DNA from: Baylisascaris procyonis
Lineage: Eukaryota; Nematoda; Chromadorea; Rhabditida; Ascarididae
Direction of reading: 5' to 3'
Assembly: GCA_037389465.1 (NCBI GenBank)
Contig: JAZARR010000193.1
Span: forward strand, 372,001 to 436,000
Length of the DNA stretch: 64,000 nucleotides
The notes under the pieces were generated by a model. That model had not been told where the DNA came from. It searched no databases and saw nothing but the letters and a program-made list of their open reading frames with translations. The position numbers and the translations under genes are program-made. Positions 24,498 through 39,400 of this stretch are shown here, one piece after another; within the stretch, counting starts at the first letter, position 1; each line of letters begins with the position of its first letter.

Positions 24498-27400
24498 GTT
24501 TATTTACACGTCTAGTTTCAACCTGGGCACACTGAAGTTTGAGATACAAGATTCAGATAGCATATTCCACACCATAAGATCGTTTCTGTACCAGTTCCCA
24601 AATAGCCCATGTGTCACTTTAGTTCAAAGACATGATAAATTAGAAGCAAAGCACGGCCCTTACTTAACAATAATGGAGTATAAATTAAGATCGCAAGGAT
24701 TTAGCTAACGAGAAAGTGAACAAAACAGCGCCTAAACCTTAAATATAGCCACAAAAAGTGTCACAATAAGGTAAAGAAACAAACAGCATCATTGTAAATT
24801 ATGACCGCTCTATATTTCTCCGAACACCATATCAAAATTGGTTCTTTTTCTACTGTAAAGCAACCCATCAACTTCTAAAAGAATTAAGCGCTTATGTATC
24901 CCTATAAATTTGCGAGATCCTTCAGTGATTAGGGTTAAAAAAGGAGCCTTATACAAGGACTTCTTTAGAACAGGCCTGGTTCAATCAAAATTAATGCGCA
25001 TCACTCTGCTTTTTTTATTATTTGCTAACAATTCATGCTTTTTGCTGACCTAACAAATGAAATTGTAAAAGCACATATAGTGCCACTTACTCCTTTGCTT
25101 TTTCACTTTTTTTTCACATTGTATATATAAGCAATAGTAAATAAAACACGAAAATAATAGCAAACCTGTGCCGATTAAAGCAATGCGCTGCCTTTTCGCT
25201 TTCAATGAATCAGGTATAAAAATAACACTTTCGAATATATCGACCGCATGCTTCACCTCTGCTGGAGTAAACATTGCCTGAAATCAATAAATTAAGATCC
25301 ACTTCTGTCCTCATCAACAATGCCACCGTCGTTCACACAGCACTCACAAAAATGAAACAACTCAGATCGGCGATCCACAACCACAGATTTCTCTGTTAAT
25401 GAATCTAGCAATTTATTTTTTCCTTCCCCTCCCGTCCCCCACCCCCCCCCCTCCCTTCTCTTAAATAAATACCCCCCAAATCATGCAGGTATTGAGTTTT
25501 TCCTCCGACCTAAACAAATACCCGGCTGTATGACTACAAGCGCACTAGAGGGCAAATGGAGACTTACCTTGTTCACAGCAAACGAAAAAGGCAATGGGGA
25601 TTTCAATCACCACATCAATTAGCGAGTAGCATTTTCCGCAAACTGTTGAGGGGATTTTTTTCAATACAAAATATCTCGTTTCCAATATCTGATTATCGGA
25701 AAAAATGTTTTCCTTGCTTACTTATGAATTTATTCAGAGATCAGATCACCCATTATACAATTCAGTCTTATTTAGAAAAAACCTTTCTTAAACACCTGGT
25801 TGCTCCCCCAGATATCCAGAAAATGTACTTCCCTTATCACCATCCCCACCGAAAAATGTTCTCCTGAGACTTTCTCCTCTACAGAGATCATCGGTTTCTG
25901 CGAGAAGTCTTTCCCATGACTCCTCATAGAAACTGCTATCGCTTAGGGCCAAAACATTTTTTACGTATTTATTCTACCTTGTTTATTCTCAAATTTCACC
26001 AAAAAGTTTTATCTAATCTTCGACGTTTTCAATATTTTTTTAACCATTTTCTAGTCCCTCACTTCATCCTTCCTTCATTTGTTTTAGTACTTGTAAACAA
26101 TTCACCTGTCCTATAATCGCAACTTGCTTACGAAAAAGTAAAACAAGGTGCCTCATATAATTGAAGGTGAAATAAATAACGTTTACATGCAATAACTAAT
26201 TTCAATATGTTTTTAAAAATGGCTAACTGCAGAATCGAATACAACATGAATTCCACCATAAACATAAACTAAAGAATCACCTCAAAAGAGAAGTGCTGCA
26301 ATGCCATAAAAGTGAATGCAAGATTCTCCCAGCTGAGGAAGAGAAGAGTCTCAACTGCGATACTGTGATCCGATGGTAGTTCCAACATTTGCTTTAATAA
26401 TCTGAAATTTTAAACTCCTCATAAACTGAAAAATTTTTTCACACTGAATTTTCATCAAATTGAATTAAAGGAAGACCTCATATACCACGATCTTCAAAAT
26501 AAATAAATAAATAAATAAATAAAAATAAAAATAAAATAAAATAAAAAATAAACAAATAAATAAATAAATAAAGTGAATAAATAAAAAATAAAACTGCAGC
26601 CAATAAATCACCTAGTAAAACATTTACTTAAGCAAGATATTAAAGGATATGCAACAGTATGGCTCGATAAGGGATTACTTATCTACTTATCATATCTACA
26701 TTCCAAGCCCATTAAAATAACTGATAAAGTAATTATTACTGAAAAAAAGAAAAGAAAAACGCGAACTAATAAAAAGTGGAGTGCGGATATTCGAAAAAAG
26801 GACTGCGAATAATTTAAAAAAAAAAATGAACTATGCGAAAGGAAATAAAATCATAAAAGACCTGTTGACGTAAACAGGATCACTCATCCATTGTTTCACA
26901 TCAGGAGGTATAGTCACGAGATCTGATGAAGCAACAGCGTACGGATTTGCTGTTCGACCCTGCAAAATTAAATCATTTCTTCAGCTTCACTATAAATAAA
27001 TACAAATCTTTCATGAAATGAGTCCAATTAATTTACCTGAACCTAATAAATTCTCTCATAATAGCTTATCTTTGCATAATGAAGGATAAAAAAGAATTGA
27101 CCAATAAATAATAAGAGCTAAGAATTCAGTGTTAGGGGCAGCCACTACGTGTTCAAACAGCAGATTGCTGGCAGCTGGTAATTGCCGTCTAAATCACTTG
27201 ATACCGCGAAAGTGGTAATTAACGTTTACACAATAAACAGCCACCTACGATAATCAGTAACAAAAGTTTGCCGTTACTGATTCTAAACAACGAATGAGCG
27301 AAAAAAAATAAAACGATTTTTTAATTAGCAATTCAAGTTTTGTGCGCAAAACATGATACTTTACTAAATTTTTAGCACATATACCACAAACAAAAATGTC

Positions 27401-30400
27401 CAGACGTGTAGTGACCAGAGTTCACTTTGACATAGACAGGTTGAATTCAAGGTCGGCGAAGATAGTTACAAATCGAGGAGTACAGTGGGAGATGAAGGAC
27501 GCACAAAAACCGTTGTCAACAACGCAATTATCCAGCAAAGACCGCCATACTGAAAGGCCAACAACCTTTGTTCAGCACACTCGGTAAGAACAAAAACCTT
27601 TAAGTCGTTCAACGATAGAAGGATATTAACGAACCTCTTTGTCAGCATCTAAGCAGCACGTCCTCAACAACGACGAGATCACTTCATAGACCTTTGCGGT
27701 ATCCTGATAGATCATCTTTACCCTTGAATCATCCTTCGAGATCAACACTAACATGCTGTACAATGCACCTTTCCGTACCAGTTGCTTCTTCTGAAACAAC
27801 CCTCTTTCATCTGCTCATTTCAGCCTCTATAAATCACTTCACGTAAGCATCAGCGCTTAATTAACATTCAATATTTTCAACAATCCTTCAATCCATATCA
27901 TCCTTTCCTGACAATGTGATAAGTGGGAATGCGTATAAAGCTGCTGATATGATGTGCCCTCTAAACTTATGCCCTACAGTCTCATTCAAAGAAACATTGC
28001 ATAAAGGTGCGAAAGGTGTGGTATGAATGAAAACGCTTCAAAAAGAAATACCTGTTCGAATCCAAGACGTGAATATTGATGGAAGAGTTCAAAATAATGT
28101 GTGGGATGTGCACTGAAGTCGCTAAAGTTGTTGCGTGGAATAATCAATAACAGTGCAACCAATACATCGGATACTGTATCACGCTCTGCGCATACCGTTT
28201 CCAACTTGAATTCTATACAGTCACCTGAACATACTCCTACTGTTCATAATCATGAAACATAAATAATGAAGCAGCAATAAGGAAAACTAAGACATAACTC
28301 CAATTAAAAGCCTTCTCTCGACTCCACGAACCCCCCCCCCCAAAAAAAAAAGCCAGCTGTCGTGAATCCCTTCCACCCCTTTTCCCGAAATTACAAAAAA
28401 GTTTTAGGGCATCGCCTTCAACAACCATCAATCAACTTGCCAACTATAAAGATAGCAAAAGGCGAAGCACTCCATAATGAATGCCTTGTTTGAACATATC
28501 TGTATATATCAGTGATACTATTCTCGGAATAGTGTGAAGCATCAAATTACACTTCACTATTACGGATCCACAGCTTGACTTGTTAGCAACGGCTGTTAGC
28601 TTACAAGCCTAAGAGATGACGTCCTGAAAAAACCTATAAGAACATATCTCTCGTTCCATACTGCTTTTACTCGAAAAAATTTCTGCGGCCTCGAAACTTA
28701 TTCCACTCTTTTACCTGGAGAACTTTTTTAGCGAAGTTTTCATCAAGCGTTAAGTCTATTCTATACTGCTTGCGCCAGGCTCAAAAATTGGTTTATTTTC
28801 CCAATAGAATACATAGTTCAAAGAAGAACCTGTTGGTTCCCCTCTCTCCCTTAAGGCTCAATCCCTACAAGTCTAACTGCAATTCATACTCCTACAAGTT
28901 CTTCAGTTAAGTGTCGCAGATGAAAATATTGGATGAATCCGCATATATCTGGAAGTAAACATAATAAACGCATTACAACGCAAATGTTTGAAAATACCAA
29001 CCTAGATATGGATAGAGTGACTGGGGTGGATCTGATCGGGTACTGTCGAGCAATGCCACCAAGAGGCTCACGAAGAAACTGCGCACCTAAATAAAAAAAA
29101 AGCCCTCATGTTGCAACGCACAATATTAAAACCCAAAATTTATTCTCCCCTCAATATTCAAAATAGACTACTTTTCGCTTAAGCTGCGGTAGCAAAGGAC
29201 CCCATCAAACATATCATTGCACGCCATCGAACCAGCATCCGATATCACAACCGCCACTAATCTTCTTCCATCAACTAAGCCGTCCTCTTCCTCGTTTCTG
29301 GAGAAAAACAGGCATTATGATTTCCTATAAAAACCCATCATCTATTCAACTTACGTCGGTTGAAGGTGCCACAAGCAGATACATGACGATAAGTTTTGGT
29401 TGAAATATCACGTTGCAAATGAACCATGCACGACATTTAACCGACATCTTCAATAATACCTCCAATGTCTTCTGCCACTCGAGCAGATTTCCAGCCCTAC
29501 AAATTCGACATTATTTACAAAAAAAAAAGAAGGAATTTTGTTTTATCTTTATAAATCAGTGAAACCATTTAAAAAATAAACATTTCGGTGTCATTTCTCT
29601 TCTCCTAATCCCAAAAGAAGGCACCGAAAATTTCCCGTTCTCTAAAGGTATGGGTTCATCGCTTCAGTCATTTAGCTGTATATGGGCTATTAGGGATGTG
29701 AGACACTAATATCTTTGTATGAATGATGCTAGTGGAACGAGGCAACGTCTTTGCAACATGGACCTCCTTCAATTCTCAAAAAAAAAAAAAAAAAAAAAAA
29801 ATCGCCTCTATCTCACACGGCTATTAGAATAGAATTCGTGCCAATAATTAAAGATGACAGAAACGCTCAAATTAGCGTCAATTCTAATAAGTCCCCCGTC
29901 AAATTCAGCCAGTAATAGGATAAAAAGGAACAGTGAACAGGTCAAATACTTTAGAAATGCAAAATGCTTTTAGCTGCGAATGAGATTCGAATAAGTGACC
30001 ATCACATTACTCTGTCAAATCCATCTTATGATAATCCTACATTATTTATAATAATTTGATCTATATAATTTGTATACAATTGATCTAATCCTTCTATAGC
30101 AAACAGCAAAGGTAACAAACATAAAAACCATAAAAAGTCTTACCTCAGCGATTTCTTTGCTCTCAACGCCGTCAGGAAGAGAAATTTGCTTAAGAGTCGT
30201 ATCGTTAACATATAAATTTCCCTGTAAGCAGAAAAAAAATTATCAATCTAGCCCTTCAATAACAATGCATTGAAACTGATCCCTCGACAAACCTCTCCTT
30301 CCTCGGTCACCATCTCCGCAATATTTTAAACAAAGTGACGGCCAATCGCCGAATCGCTCTAATCTCTTCATAAAGTTTGAACTGAAATAAGTTAAATCAC

Positions 30401-33400
30401 CTGAAGTCAGTTTGATAAAAATAAGTTACATTCCCCAATTTCGAAACAAATACTTATAACGCAACCGCGGTGATCCTCATATTCTAAAAAACACAAACCG
30501 CAATTTTACTGTTGCATCAAGAAAGGATTGAGCATAGAGACATTCGCTTCAGATTATTTTAACCAACAAAGCATTCCTTACGAACAAATGCCTCTTCATA
30601 TCGCTTCCATATGTCCCGATTTAATGCTTCCCTGATCCGTTTGGCTACTGCTGTCTTTTTAGAAAGCCACTTCGTCTCATTGCAGGTCAGCCTTTACTGC
30701 TTCCACAAATCCTTGACAGCCATTCTGTCATTCTTTTTACCTATTAGTCATTTTCCGTTGCGAATACCTTAGCCGTTTATCTAACCTTCCTCATTCCGAT
30801 CTCGGTCACCTTGCACTTTACTTCTGTCGATCAAGCCGATCACATCAAACCTGATTTTTAACACCTCTCATCCCATAGCTTCAACCCATCTTTCGAATAG
30901 CAGCGTTCTCCCATTATACGCGCATGAGTTAAACATCGTCGTGTGGTTGGAGCATAGGTGAGGGCGCGCGAATGTGACGTTTTATGCTGAAGAGTCGATC
31001 CATCTTACGACTGTCAGGACTTACTCCTCGTACTCGTCCCGATAAGATGCTGGTCGAAATGGCTCGGTAGGACGGAGCCTATAAGTCCGGCCGATGCCCG
31101 CTTACACCCGAACACGAGTAACTAACGCTAGAAGATGAGCAGGACATTCCCTACAAAAAGCAAATTTGAGAGGAAAAATGATTACTCACTCTTTAGCTGC
31201 ATCGTTCATTTTCTCGGCCATTTTCACCGCACGTGATGTCACCTCTCGTAAAAGCTGGAAATACTGTGGCGTATACCTGAAAATCCAGCATAATTTACAC
31301 CTGCATATCTTTTCATTGAAAAAAAAAACACCTACTAGCAAGGAACTGCACACTTACAACAAAAGTGAATAATCACACAAAAGAAGCCCAAAATAGAGTC
31401 GCATTAATTCTTTCTCTAGGCTTCGTCGCGGTTTTAATGAAATCGTATAAGGACTTCCACTAACAATTGGAAAGAGGAAGAAGGAAGGAATGGCGAGTGC
31501 ACATATTTATATGTCATAAAAAACTACGAGCATGCAAAATTGCCTTTGAAAACCTTAAATTTAATTAGTGACTAACACTCTTAGATACAAAAATTCAAAC
31601 AAAATATAATCATGAAATTCGATCTCTTCTCTTCCATCCCATTTGAAAAAAAAAAAATCTCTTTTTTGTCAGTTCAATTCCACCTGCTCGTTCTCTATTC
31701 CACCATACCTCGTTCCCCTCTGTTACCTCTTATTAAAGGCAAATATGAGACAAGAATTCTCACTGTGATCTTTCATGCATTGAGCGAGTGTTCTTTCCTC
31801 GTATCATCGCTTCCAATTTCGGCGGTAATTGTCTCAGACGTGAACCTGAAAATAGCAACCGAATAGGTATATCTAATATCTAAATTATATTTTTTCAAAT
31901 CCTAATCGTCCAACTCGTAAATGATTATTAACGATGACCAATCAACTGAGTACCAAATGCAAACATTATAGGAATAATAAACTCACTTAATGACATTGTG
32001 CTGAATTTCTTATCGAGACCGGAAATTGTCGTCGGACTCACTGACGCTGAGGTCGAACGAGGAGAATGTGACTGCAGCGTTGATGAGTATGAGGCGATCA
32101 TCTCGGTAGATGAACAAAGAACTGAGGCCAACGAGGAATTCATCTGCAATTTATATTTCACCGGAATTAAGCAGTGAATGAAGGTAAGTACACTCTATCC
32201 TTCAATAAAAAGCGCATGTTTTTCTTTTATACGGTCATATTGATGGAATGAGATGCAAAGAAAGAGATTTAGATGCTTCGGCAAAGACTTAAGGAGATCT
32301 TAGTAATCAGGCTTGGAAACTCGAAAAAATTATGCAGCCAAATCGAGAAATTAAGGATAATCTTATTCTGAAAGCAGCCACTATTTTTTAGCTCTTGCGA
32401 CAATAATAAAAGAATTTCCACTTCCTTTTCTACTCGCTAGAGAGGAAGGAACCCCTAGTGTGCTTCACGCATGCGTACAACTAGATCGCACCTATCATTT
32501 GTGAGTGAGTGGCTAAGAAGCCTACAATATATGTCTTTTACCGGTATATTTAGGCCCGGTTCAACGTTTTGAGATGACATCATAACAAATGCAAGTCACT
32601 GCTCATCTTAACCACTTCTAATACAATTGCCATTCAAACTGTTTGGTAGAGCAAAACCTCACTCAACTGAAATTCACCATTGTAGCAACCAAGATTTTAA
32701 GAATAGTTTTCACTGGATGTTGATTTCATTCTAAAACTCAGAGCAAAACCTCAACAGCCGAAATTTTCCTGCCTTCAACATAGAAAAATACATTTAGCGA
32801 TATGAAAGCCTTTGACCGAAGGCAGTCTTTACCAGAAGTCTTTGCTTTTTACAAGATACCAGAACAAAAGAAGGGAAAACCTTTTCATATATAAGCAAAT
32901 AAGCATTCCACCATCTCTTCTGCCTCTTCTTCTGATAACGATTATTCGTATTATCGAAAGCCTCCGAAAGATAGTCACCTCCAAACCATGTACTTCGCAT
33001 TTCCTTAATTGAAATACTTCAACACCATAGATGAAATGGAATGCGTCAGTTCTTCTGGTTTACAATGAACTTTGGTTAATTGAGTGCTATTATTTCCGGA
33101 TCGATCATTTACTTCATTCCGGTTTAGCAGGAAAAAGACCATTTTCCTCACACTTGCACAATGAACAACGCATGAAATTCAAGAATAAAATGGTCGATAA
33201 CAACCAACCTAATTGAATGCAAAACATTCTTCGTTTTATAATCAAAATCACAAAACTTAGAAAATATATTTCGGGAAATGGTCACAGTGATTTCATTAGA
33301 CAATTCAATCAATAAAATAATTTAATTTCACTCATAACCTCTATGTCCCCTCTACCCTCTGCGCATTTATTATATGTGAACGCTTCCTTTTTCCACCTCC

Positions 33401-36400
33401 TTCCCTTCCTAGTCCTCTTTTGCTCCCAAGGCATATGGTGGTATATCAAGTAACGCAGAGTATTTACGATAGGAATATATTTTAAAACACTCAAGCGTTT
33501 GGCCCATATTCCGGAATTTGAAGAAATGATGTCATGAACAGTCCACCGAATTTTTTTTTCGTCAAAAGCCCACCCACAAACAAAATCGATCGATTTTTAA
33601 CTTCACAAAATAAATCAACGGCAACGTAAAAGATTCGCACTTATTTAGCTGTCTAGTTGAAATCATTGAAACGTAAACTGTATAAGACTAACCTCTTTAT
33701 TCAAATGCCATTCCATTACATCGATATCATCAAATTTATACCAACGGCTACTATCCTCTTCTGAGCGAATAAATGAATAGTAATGACCACCGTTCGCTTG
33801 ACCCGAATGTACAATAACACCACGTAAACGATATCGTGTACTGCTACAAAAATACACGAATACTTCAAATTCTTCGACATGCTGCCTATCTTTCAATGCT
33901 TGATGAACAGTAATATGATACAAATTTCCGGTGACTAGTTGAAAGCTGGCGATTTCCCAATGAAATGGTTATGATAAGTAGAATGCAAGTCTTTATGATC
34001 GCCAAAAGACTCTCTATCCACTTCGTCGAATAAAAGAGCAGAAAATGCAAGAAAAAGTAACGAGAATATTAATGTCTTGTCTCTTAGGGATAGATCCAAC
34101 GACAGCAAAGACTTGACCGTACGAATCTTCACCACCGCCTCCTATCCCCATAGTATGCATGAAGGAAAACGAACGAGAATACTGAAAGCACTTGGACGTA
34201 CAAATGCCTTGAATACTCTGAATTTACATGGTGAAATAGAAAAAGCATTGCATCACCGATCTTTTCTCAGCAGCCCACTTTCAGTTGGGAATGAAACAAT
34301 TCACAAAACGTCATCTCCAAATAAAGTCAGTCAGCTTGGTGCCATCTTTCCTTTCGTCAACTTCAATGGATCATTTATCAAGGTCTGCACAGTATACGAA
34401 TTTCGCTGTCCTTACAGCGCTATTAGGAATGATGCCGCTACATGTGGACATTAGAAATGCCAAATCAATGCAATGCTTAGAGTTTCTGTCTAAATTCTCA
34501 AGGTGTCGCAGTTGTCCATTTCGTCTCCCTTTTCCTATTGCTTGATTAGCCTACAGTGACGAGCAGGTTTCGTTTCTAAGTCAATTTTCTCCCCATCACG
34601 TAAGATGAAACTGCAAATCCCCACTCTTGCACAACTCAGATTGCAGTATATCGCGATTGATAAATCGCATATGCCTCCGTCACATGTTACTCTACAGCAT
34701 AGCCGCCATGACTAATTTACATTGGGAAATACTTAAAACCATAGAAATCAATCGACCACATAAAACATTCACATTAGAATAGAACTTTCAGAACGCAAAT
34801 TCAAACCTATCTTCTGCGCTCTTCGCATCCGTTCTACTCGAATCCGCTGGAGGGCTTTCAACGGTACACTTCTCGGATGGAGTTTCTATTGAAGTACCTA
34901 AAAAAAGGTTCACTTCTAAAAGATTGACAAATAGCACCCTTTCTTATTCTACCTCCATTCTTCGTCATAGAATTTAAGATCAAAGTTGCGTTGAAATGAA
35001 TATTTTTCATTTCCAGCTTTCTTTCTCTCTCCTCCCTCTCATTTGAACACATAAGGTTCAGCCAGTCGGCTCAAGCAAGCACTTTCGAGATAAGCTGTCT
35101 TTGCTTTGTTTCCACTGACTTCTTACTGAATTCATGCAAAACAGTTCCGACGAGTTTCATTATATTACAACCTACCAACGTCATTCCAACATCTTATCTA
35201 CCAAGTTTTCCAGCAAATGCCATATTGTTCTGAAAGTCGATAATCCTATACTAGACATATTAAAGCCGAACAATTTAGAGAAAATAATTGAAAGATAAAA
35301 TATATGACCTACCTGTACCACTATCAACTCCCGATTGAGGTGAACGCGCATAGATACTTTCTTTTGTTGATTCCGCTGAAAAATGAAACAACAAATGCAC
35401 AACGCTGCAAAACTCTCATCTCAAATTTTGATAGATACGTTCCAAAATTTCCTCATTAAAAGAATATTGGTTGATCTTATATGCAGCTCTACTCTATCAA
35501 TCGTCACGACTGCCGGCTGTCATATGACTTTCAAAAAAAGGACTTTTACAGATTTCCACCTGAAATTTAGCCTGAGGAAAAACTTTAAAATATTTTTCAT
35601 AGCGATGTAAAAGCCAGCTCACAAAGAAATCCAAAACATTATTCATCTTCTCATAATTTGAAGCTAAACGTTAATAACACCAAAGAATGTCACCGATTAA
35701 GTAGAAGCAAATGAAAAAAAAAAAACTTTAAAGGTTGTACTAAAAAATTCAAGCAAATAGAATGTAAAAAGAATTTGAACGAGTGAGTATGACCTTCGGC
35801 AAGGGTATAGGGCATCATATCGAGATCGAGTGGAAACTCGAAATAATCGTTATATTTCTGCGGCACATCGCGTTCCCAATCGAAATCAAATCGCTTCAAT
35901 TGAATTGTTAAATATGGTGGCAACTTAGCCACACAGAGACGCTTTATTGCTGTCACCTGAAAATTTTTATATAGTTTTTAGGGTAAAAGTCATACTAGAC
36001 ACCGAATAGTTGTGAGGAGATACTCCAAATTACAAAACTTTCCACCCTAACAAAAGTCCTTTGGTTAACCAAGGAGAGGAGGAATGAAGAGGAAAGAGGT
36101 TGAGAGATTGTCCCGGAAGTTGCTACCTACGTTCTAAGTAATGCAGCGAATTTGGAAATTTGTCGCCAATGACAATCCGAACGATCGAGTTATTGCCTAC
36201 ACATTGCTCGCCTCATGTTCGACCAACTAAGCAAACGTGCTATATTATTATCGAATCGTTCTTGAGCTCGTTGAATTGGTCTCCTGCCCAACTATATTAC
36301 ATCCTGCTCTCTACGTTGCAATGTTTCCTCACCATCTCCAATCATTTAATTAAATAAACAAGAAAATACAAACCTTTTTGTTGCATTCCTCACATAGGTA

Positions 36401-39400
36401 AGCATTATCGTTGTTGAGCAGATCACCCTTTACATACTCCTTAAGTGAATCGAGCAAATTGTTATGCGACCGGATATCCACAGAGATCGACGTAAATGGC
36501 TCCTCTCTCAGATACCTCAATCCTCAGTTCATATAGTCTTATTTCGACCTACACTTTAAAATGAACATATTCAAGTTCATTCGCTCAATATAACCTACTG
36601 CATGATATAATTATAAATGACAAATTTCACAGATAGCATACATGCATTTCCAACACCACCTCAATTCGCCGTACGAATTTCAACGAAACGTCTACCTGTA
36701 TCATGATAGAACAAAGATCAATCACCCTTCCCTCCCCTTTAGTAAAAAGCAGCAATATGTTGTGGTTGAGATATCATATTACCGGAAATATGCAGCTGAC
36801 CTTTTCCCAGACTGGAAAATAATCAGCACCCTTAACAAAAAATAAAAATAAAAAATAAAAGAAGATATAAAAATATGAAGTTTCTAACCTATGAGGACAA
36901 TCTTTGCAGATTTTTTGATCTGCGAAAGTGCCACCGAACAGTTTCTCACAAATTGGTGCTTCACCAATTTTCTTAAGACCTTCATCGATAGAGTCAAATA
37001 ATGCATTATAAAATTCGAGTGCATCCTGTTGTTCACGAACATTCACTGCCTGACCGTAAAATCTGAAAATAACATAACAAGCAATTCAAGTAAACGATGA
37101 CTGTTGATAGCACCATCTTACTTACTGATAAACGACGTCATCTTACTTTGCAAGACAGGCAAAATGCAAATCATGCAAAATCACAAATAGCTTTCCAAGT
37201 GGAGTCTATATTCGACTCTCGTCCTTTCCTCTCATTCCTCCTCCGCCCTGTATCTCACAAACAGCTGTTCTCCTATAAAAAGTAGACATAATAAATCAAT
37301 TTTTTAAAGCAAGCTGCAATGAGGAGAAAGCCATCCGGTAATGAAAGACCTCCATTTTGACGAGACTGAACACCACTTCCTTCCACACAAACAACCGAGC
37401 ACCCTAATTAGCTAAGCCATCGCACATTTCTAATTTCATTAATTATCATTCGCCTGCCCCATCGTTATAACCGAAAAAATTAGGAACATGAGCAGTTAGT
37501 CCCATCCTCCTTTATGATATCCTATGCAGCCAACAGTCTAAACTCACTAAATATATAAACGTAAGTTAAGTATTATAAAACAAAAATTTTAAAAAAAGAA
37601 TGCGAGGCAAAATATCAAGGAAGGGCACAAATCAGAATCTTCAAACCCCTTCTGACGAAGATGAGTTAAAAAACGTTTTTCGTAATCACTCCTTCACTCC
37701 TCTCTCCCTCTCCATCTCCCCCAACTAGACTCTTTGTTTTCACTAAGGCCAACAATATCTCGAAGGCAACAATGGCGAACAACGGAAAGACTCGCACCTG
37801 AAATGGTTCCAGAAGAAACGTGGCGTATAATATTGCAATTCTGAGCCTAAAAGATGGGCGAATATTGACTGGACCGCTTTTAGCATTGCCTGGTGATAGC
37901 GTTCCTGTGGGATCCTTTCGTATTCCTGAAACAGCACTGCTCTTTATTGTAAAAGGGTTGGAACATCGGTGTGAGACCTACTCACCAATTCGTTGGTAAC
38001 CCAAAAATAGGAGAAAAAACTTGCGAAAAATATTCTAAATGGAAATGAGAACATCTGATTACCTTGAAAGATTTTGCACATAATCTTATGCTAGCCATTC
38101 GAAATTCTATACCCTTCTTCTATCAATCCTTTTCTCTCAGTTACGACGTTAATTTCTATCAACCTCCTATGACCTATAATAGAGGGGAATTTCTTGCATA
38201 ATTTTTGAACATACCTACCGCATCGGCACTCAAGAAACTCTAAATCTAAATCAGCAATACGTACGCGAAAGAGAAATAGACGATCATCAGTCCCTTCATC
38301 GACATCGAGTTCATCTGGACAGTTGGCGTTTAATATCGCTGCTCGAAGAGGTTCGATCATGAAAATCTAAATAAATATATTGAAAAATAAAAACTACTGT
38401 CCCTTGCAAATCTGAAACAACCGCTACTTCCCAGCCAAAGACCATAGCTGCATTCATTTTTCGAATAATCTCAACAATTTTGATAACATACGGTTACCCA
38501 GAGCACACTCCAAAGATTTGAGAATTGAAATAAGCGGTTTTTGTCGATTCTCCTGCAGTAAAAAAAACTTCGCGAGATGCAAGATCGAGAACTATAATCA
38601 TAACTGAGATCTAGTTCTACCCACTACTTTAAAGCGATCAGGCCAACGCGTGCCACGAACCTCTAAGATACAGAGCTCTTTTAAAATAGTTTTCTACGGG
38701 AGGGGAGGGAGAATAGAGGGACATAAGTCATCAGTCCTGTAAAACAGAGACTCTGAATTCAAGAAAGCAAAGTTTTTAGTTAATCTAAAGAAAACCAGTG
38801 CATTTAATTAAACAGGCCATCGAACTAAATAATCATTATTCAATCTCTCATATTTTTTATAAAAAATACTACACTTACATAAAGTGAATTCCAAAGCTAA
38901 GGCAGCATAAAAGTGAATAAAGTGGAAACCTGTTGGAAAACCGAATTCATATAGCACGTAGCACCACCATTTTTCAATCCAACGTAGCTATTAGGCGTTC
39001 GAAGTGTGAACGCTGGTAGATACTCCCATTCGATATTCATTGTCGACATCGTTGGCAGGGGTCCTGAAAGTCAATTCCGTAAAACAAATCCGTTGCCAAA
39101 CAGGAGTCGACGAAATTCCCCCTCTCCATCTCCCCACACCGTCTCCCTCCTCCTGTGAAGAATTTCGTGGCCTTAGGCTCATTAACTTAGCTTCTTTCCA
39201 AAGCCGTATCTCCTATGTCGAATTTGGGACGCCACTTTATGATACAATTGCAAGCCCATGGCTCATAGTGATCGTGGCTCTTCAAAACTCTTCAAAGGTT
39301 GCTTATAAAGGGAGACAGACTGTTTATAAAATCCCTCACATTAAAAAAAAGATGTGTACTCGAGCTAAAATATAGTGGAAGATGCATGTATACAAGATAA

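Noticed and set aside
25556..25660. Minus-strand stretch ending in a strong GTAAGT
   Set aside because: Its phase is incompatible with the phase-0 junction of exons 49 and 50, which align gaplessly with the family.
27396..27587. Plus-strand frame overlapping USP9X-like intron 47 and the edge of exon 47
   Set aside because: No start context or domain; composition is that of intron DNA.
29168..29307. Exon-like open block on the minus strand ([13 protein letters not shown]...)
   Set aside because: Exons 44 and 45 join directly in phase and align with USP9X without a gap, and this block's phase fits neither.
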